A DNA stretch of 53,606 bases from Caldifarciminota bacterium UBA2202 (GTDB lineage Bacteria > Hydrothermota > 32-111): assembly GCA_002327905.1 (NCBI GenBank), contig DCUY01000084.1, forward strand, positions 1,512 through 55,117. The letters are read 5' to 3'. The notes below the pieces were generated by a model. That model searched no databases and was not told where the DNA came from. It saw only the letters and a list, made by a program, of their open reading frames with translations. The position numbers were made by a program, and so were the translations under genes. This document shows, piece after piece, positions 51,601-53,606 of the stretch; positions within the stretch are counted from its first letter, which is position 1, and each line of letters opens with the position of its first letter.

Positions 51601-52333
51601 CCAAATTCTCTATTGAAGTGTCAAATGGGAATCTTATGAATATCGGTATTACCTGCCTGAATTCTCCTCCAGTGGAGAGTTCTGACAGGATTTTAGGAAA
51701 GAATCTGTTATTCTCATTTTTAAGTCTTTTGATTTTTGCGCAGGAAAAATTCGGACTCTTCATATCTGATGTATAGAATATTGAATTATTTTCAAATATT
51801 TTTATTTTCTTTGAAAGAAGAAGCATGAATCTCTTGTCAAATTGGATTTTATCGCATTCCCCCTTCTGCTGTATTCTGACTGCGGAGTTTATTCCCTCGC
51901 CCTTGAAAAAATAATTAAGGTTCTCTTTGCCTACTATTCCCCAGTCAATCACTCCGCTCGAAATACCGAGACGGATATGAAGCTTAGTCTTTTTTTTATC
52001 TTTATACTCTGTGAATACATTGATGATTGATTGAGCTATCAGAAGAACATCATCCGCTGAATTCTCATCAAAAAAAATAGCGGTAAATGCGTCTCCCGCA
52101 AAATTGGTGATAAATCCCTTATTGGAATAGACAATGTCAGTCACTCTTCCGAATGTCGAATTGAGCATCCTGCCCATATATTCGGCTCCGCCCTTTCCCT
52201 CTTTCATAAGATTTTCGACTGCAGGGGTGAAATTGACAATGTCTCCGCTTATAACATAACCGAAAAAACTGCCGTTTTTGCAGTTGTTTTTCAGATTCTC
52301 TAAAATAAATGTCGGTACAAGGTTTCTGTTCAT
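48683..52333 (-). CDS. Double class III nucleotide cyclase / P-loop ATPase / TPR protein
   Basis: A 1216-residue protein. Domain 1 (about 20-190) is a class III cyclase domain retaining both metal aspartates (GYVISGDIVNFTP and FAGDAFTAIF). Domain 2 (about 225-375) has the late cyclase signature IGIDYGVSYAGFIGSQFWQE and TVIGDIVNTSARL, but its first metal Asp is replaced (FIRFPF). An AAA/STAND-like ATPase follows, Walker A GESGTGKTR near 430 and a VDDAMWMDDD-type FDDAMWMDDDS motif. From about 780 on are helical repeats with at least six clear TPRs (850-1170). This is the layout of soluble adenylyl cyclase: two cyclase domains, ATPase, TPRs. The ATG abuts the T-run of the upstream gene's terminator and has no ribosome site. 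Confidence 0.85.
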   Translation of the reverse strand: MNRNLVPTFILENLKNNCKNGSFFGYVISGDIVNFTPAVENLMKEGKGGAEYMGRMLNSTFGRVTDIVYSNKGFITNFAGDAFTAIFFDENSADDVLLIAQSIINVFTEYKDKKKTKLHIRLGISSGVIDWGIVGKENLNYFFKGEGINSAVRIQQKGECDKIQFDKRFMLLLSKKIKIFENNSIFYTSDMKSPNFSCAKIKRLKNENNRFFPKILSELSTGGEFRQVIPIFIRFPFDTSIENLDLISERLIAETVKFNGYLNKIDFGDKGGIALVIFGAPYAHEDMIDRAVQFSMSVKDELKDFSISIGIDYGVSYAGFIGSQFWQEYTVIGDIVNTSARLATFAENQLIVTSNIKEESKDFSFKKLDSIKLKGKNQPVDVFSVSQTKERFKGDFISPFVGRENETEEISKFIFKCSKANSPGFVNLIGESGTGKTRLAFESVNAHKMKYFYSNSDPIIKESMFPFKVFLSSILSFNLFDSDQTKIEMIDKYCIKYFHENCERFTAFLKYFFIQEEGFSIKNLSGKEKMEGTFFVIKEILMKHSSAGIHAYIFDDAMWMDDDSAEFIKYILRESDISPSIFMFLFREESKTTKKIDSIEIDKITVKLNNFQETNAKKFVEHFFKKSVSDELVSVLWQKSEGNPLFLEQLSLHLVDNNMVVSSGDVLVLKNADYEIPSNIDRLIVSRLDALSAVTRDGIQKASVIGKEFEVILLKHLLKDKNLNTVLLEGENNKIISLLSNQTAFFRHILLHEIAYKMQFENTLIRLHRKIALLYEQIFSENLLPYYETLYHHYKKSRNIKKSLFYLKKTIEKDIKAYSNENALILIDELLKMKIPNETRIEYSIKKGEILSHISKYESAMELYGRLTKDFKLSIMHSGTVHKGIGEALWAMGKYEDSLKEYDIAEKYYKKAEDPFGVSDIHEKKGIVFYNKGEYAKATEEFENALRYSKKDLIKTTSILSNLGLVLYRQGEYDKAMNFYSRSLKNAQSNGNLNDQALFLLRIGLIHFEKQDYKKALECYFNSLEMNSKIGNRRNEGVTLGNIGTVYNDMGETKKALEYLLKALKIDREINNLDNESIVLGNIANIYAVKGDYKMSLKYYMEALEVDRQIGSRWSEAIDLGNIGQMFKLQKNYSMSDKHFKMCIGIIKDMNARYPLAHFLLQRAQLQSDMKNFSLALKLAEESMSIAKEIKKEKTIQNAVNLIKKIKKSIKRANEN

Positions 52334-52363
52334 AAAAAAAAGGGGGAGATAAACTCCCCCCCC
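52334..52363 (-). terminator. Intrinsic terminator of the lipoprotein gene, abutting the cyclase start
   Basis: On the minus strand a G-rich arm, loop TTTAT, CTCCCCC and then eight T: a 7-bp stem (52342-52348 with 52354-52360) that can extend by slippage in the run of eight G. The T run ends directly at the ATG of the cyclase gene. Confidence 0.88.
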
Positions 52364-52376
52364 GAAAAATCTAAAT

Positions 52377-53435
52377 TTACTTTACCTGAGGATAAGGTTG
52401 TATAATATCAACAGTATCAATTGTAGCATCAGGATATGTAACATACATTAGCAATCTGTAAAGAAATGTTTCATAGGGTGTCGTCATAATACCTGTTAAA
52501 TCGGCCGCGTGTGTTCCGTCTTTCTGAACTTCACCGGTGAAGTCAATGCTTGTGTATATTGTGTCTATTTCATTCGGCTCTTCGGCATTTATTGCCATGA
52601 ACCATTCTTCATTGTTCTCCATTGTGAAATCAGTTGTTTCGTCATCATTCATCTTGACAGTGTATTCAACCCATTCGTCATTGATAAAATCCTCAATTTT
52701 TGTTCTGAGTGAGTCTATTATTATTGTAGTATCTCCGTCCTCATGTCCCACATAATCAAGCTCCAATGCTGTTTCATCAGTAATTTCAAGATGTGTCTCC
52801 ACTGCAGTAGGTGAATACCATTCACCGCCTTCATCAGAGAGTGTTGTGAATGTGGCATGCATGTTCAAGAACATCAATGCGGCATTGTCTGCCTTCATTG
52901 CTATGTAAAGTCTTGTGGGAGTTGACTCATCCGCATCTCCTGCATAGTATGTGATTGAATCGAACAAAAGCTCAATAGCATGATTCTCTGCGGGAACAAC
53001 AGTCGTGTCAGTATAAATCCACTGAAATGCATAACCGTTTGCCGGTGTGTTTGGATCGGTCAATGCAAATTCATAGTATTCATATCCCCCAGCAGTATCA
53101 TAGATTGTGTCAAACACAAATGTGCCGTACTCATCACCTAAAAGAAGTTGAGGTGATTTCACTGTAGGTCTTAAAAAGTTAGACATATCAAGGAAATTAA
53201 GAGAGAATCCGCCCTTTGATGTTCCGCCTTTATTAAAGAAATCGCTCGTCGCACCCATTGCAAGAGTGCCGTTCTCTCCTTCAACTTCGCTTGTAGGGTC
53301 AGTAATAGTTGATTCAAAATCATTGATAAAATTCTTTGTATCCTCAACCTGAACTTTCGGGAAGAGGAAACATGATGTCATCATGATTGAAAAAACCACA
53401 ATGACTAAAACCGATAAAAAGCATCTTACTTTCAT
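52377..53435 (-). CDS. Predicted lipoprotein, function unknown
   Basis: A 352-residue lipoprotein: signal VLVIVVFSIMMTSC with the lipid-bearing Cys after MTS. The mature region is acidic and strand-rich with many Thr, Asp and Glu (FVFDTIYDTAGGYEYYEFAL, IYTSIDFTGEVQKDG) and no recognised domain. Its own promoter and AGGAGG site are upstream and a terminator lies downstream, so it is a single-gene unit. It may be an exported structural or binding protein. Confidence 0.75.
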   Translation of the reverse strand: MKVRCFLSVLVIVVFSIMMTSCFLFPKVQVEDTKNFINDFESTITDPTSEVEGENGTLAMGATSDFFNKGGTSKGGFSLNFLDMSNFLRPTVKSPQLLLGDEYGTFVFDTIYDTAGGYEYYEFALTDPNTPANGYAFQWIYTDTTVVPAENHAIELLFDSITYYAGDADESTPTRLYIAMKADNAALMFLNMHATFTTLSDEGGEWYSPTAVETHLEITDETALELDYVGHEDGDTTIIIDSLRTKIEDFINDEWVEYTVKMNDDETTDFTMENNEEWFMAINAEEPNEIDTIYTSIDFTGEVQKDGTHAADLTGIMTTPYETFLYRLLMYVTYPDATIDTVDIIQPYPQVK

Positions 53436-53460
53436 TTGACCTCCTTTAATATTTTTATAT

Positions 53461-53489
53461 ATTCTATATTCTTTTTATTATAAAGTCAA
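53461..53489 (-). promoter_or_regulatory. Promoter of the lipoprotein gene at 52377-53435
   Basis: On the minus strand TTGACT (53484-53489), a 17-nt spacer and TAGAAT (53461-53466), about 25 nt before the ATG. The -35 box is part of the AAAGTCAAGAGGG block that opens the dispersed repeat. Confidence 0.7.
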
Positions 53490-53579
53490 GAGGGGCACAA
53501 GACGCCAAGAGAAAAACGCCTTGTGCCTTGTGCCGTATGCAAAAAACAGTTAATAGTTTATAGTTAATAGTTTATGGTT
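53482..53579. repeat. Long dispersed repeat, right copy
   Basis: Same block order as 1410-1493: AAAGTCAAGAGGG, then a variable part, GTGCCGTATGCAAAAAA, and an identical 32-nt block at 53548-53579 containing the tandem 14-mer AGTTAATAGTTTAT. The variable part here also holds a close direct repeat, TTGTGCC twice. No gene is seen from 53436 to the end of the window. Confidence 0.75.
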
Positions 53580-53606
53580 AAAATGCGGGGACAAGAATAA
53601 ATACAT

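Overview
The window is 53.6 kb of low-GC, AT-rich chromosomal DNA from a Gram-negative-type bacterium. Many lipoproteins, several small predicted outer-membrane barrels, a PorV/UPF0164-like barrel and two proteins with C-terminal tails resembling type IX secretion sorting domains point to the Bacteroidetes/FCB side of the tree, probably an uncultivated lineage. Enolase, phosphofructokinase, butyrate kinase and citrate-lyase-type genes suggest anaerobic fermentation. GatCAB implies amidotransferase-based Gln/Asn tRNA charging. No phage, CRISPR array or intact transposon was seen. The taxonomic placement is inference from gene content only.

Layout. 1-1820: a NUDIX gene and a NYN-domain gene lying between two stretches of repeat-rich noncoding DNA; one repeat family recurs at the far right end. 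1821-10945: a tight plus-strand run (sugar epimerase, PcrA/UvrD helicase, gatC-gatA-gatB, enolase, FtsB-like protein, GT28-like transferase). 10949-12113: tRNA-Val with a near-consensus promoter, followed by two envelope genes. 12110-18440: mostly small lipoproteins and envelope proteins, a decayed ABC transporter and a DUF885/sorting-domain chimera. 18453-20254: two mosaic GNAT acetyltransferases, a CMD-family protein and a PspC protein. 20291-23841: minus-strand trpS operon and an M23 peptidase. 23889-30582: plus-strand rRNA methyltransferase, UDP-GlcNAc 2-epimerase, smc and ftsY. 30654-35754: a large secreted lamin-tail protein, a small envelope protein, an HTH-methyltransferase fusion and two gene fossils. 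35759-47902: thirteen minus-strand genes with gaps of at most about 12 bp (pfkA, glycosyltransferase, CitD-CitE fusion, citF, buk, PorV-like, PTS IIA, zinc ribbon, LUD protein, rarA, znuA-znuC-znuB), headed by tRNA-Ala. 48683-53435: a 1216-residue double-cyclase/ATPase/TPR protein and a lipoprotein.

How the genes fit together. The plus-strand housekeeping run and the long pfkA-to-znuB run look like two large transcription units. Both tRNA genes sit at the head of protein-coding units with good sigma-70 type promoters, and pfkA begins 16 nt after the tRNA-Ala 3' end, so tRNA processing probably makes the pfkA mRNA 5' end. Recurrent promoter form is TTGACT/A, 16-17 nt, TAnnAT; several genes (1821, 23841, 34061) have promoters so close to the ATG that they may be leaderless or nearly so.

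Most worth a second look: the class III cyclase with the domain order of animal soluble adenylyl cyclase; the CitD-CitE fusion with CitF next to butyrate kinase; the tRNA-headed operons; two envelope genes without a normal start codon; the GNAT pair homogenised over 266 bp; a TrpRS with a Thermotoga-like four-cysteine motif; and an ABC-transporter fossil in which a Walker A fragment abuts a permease.
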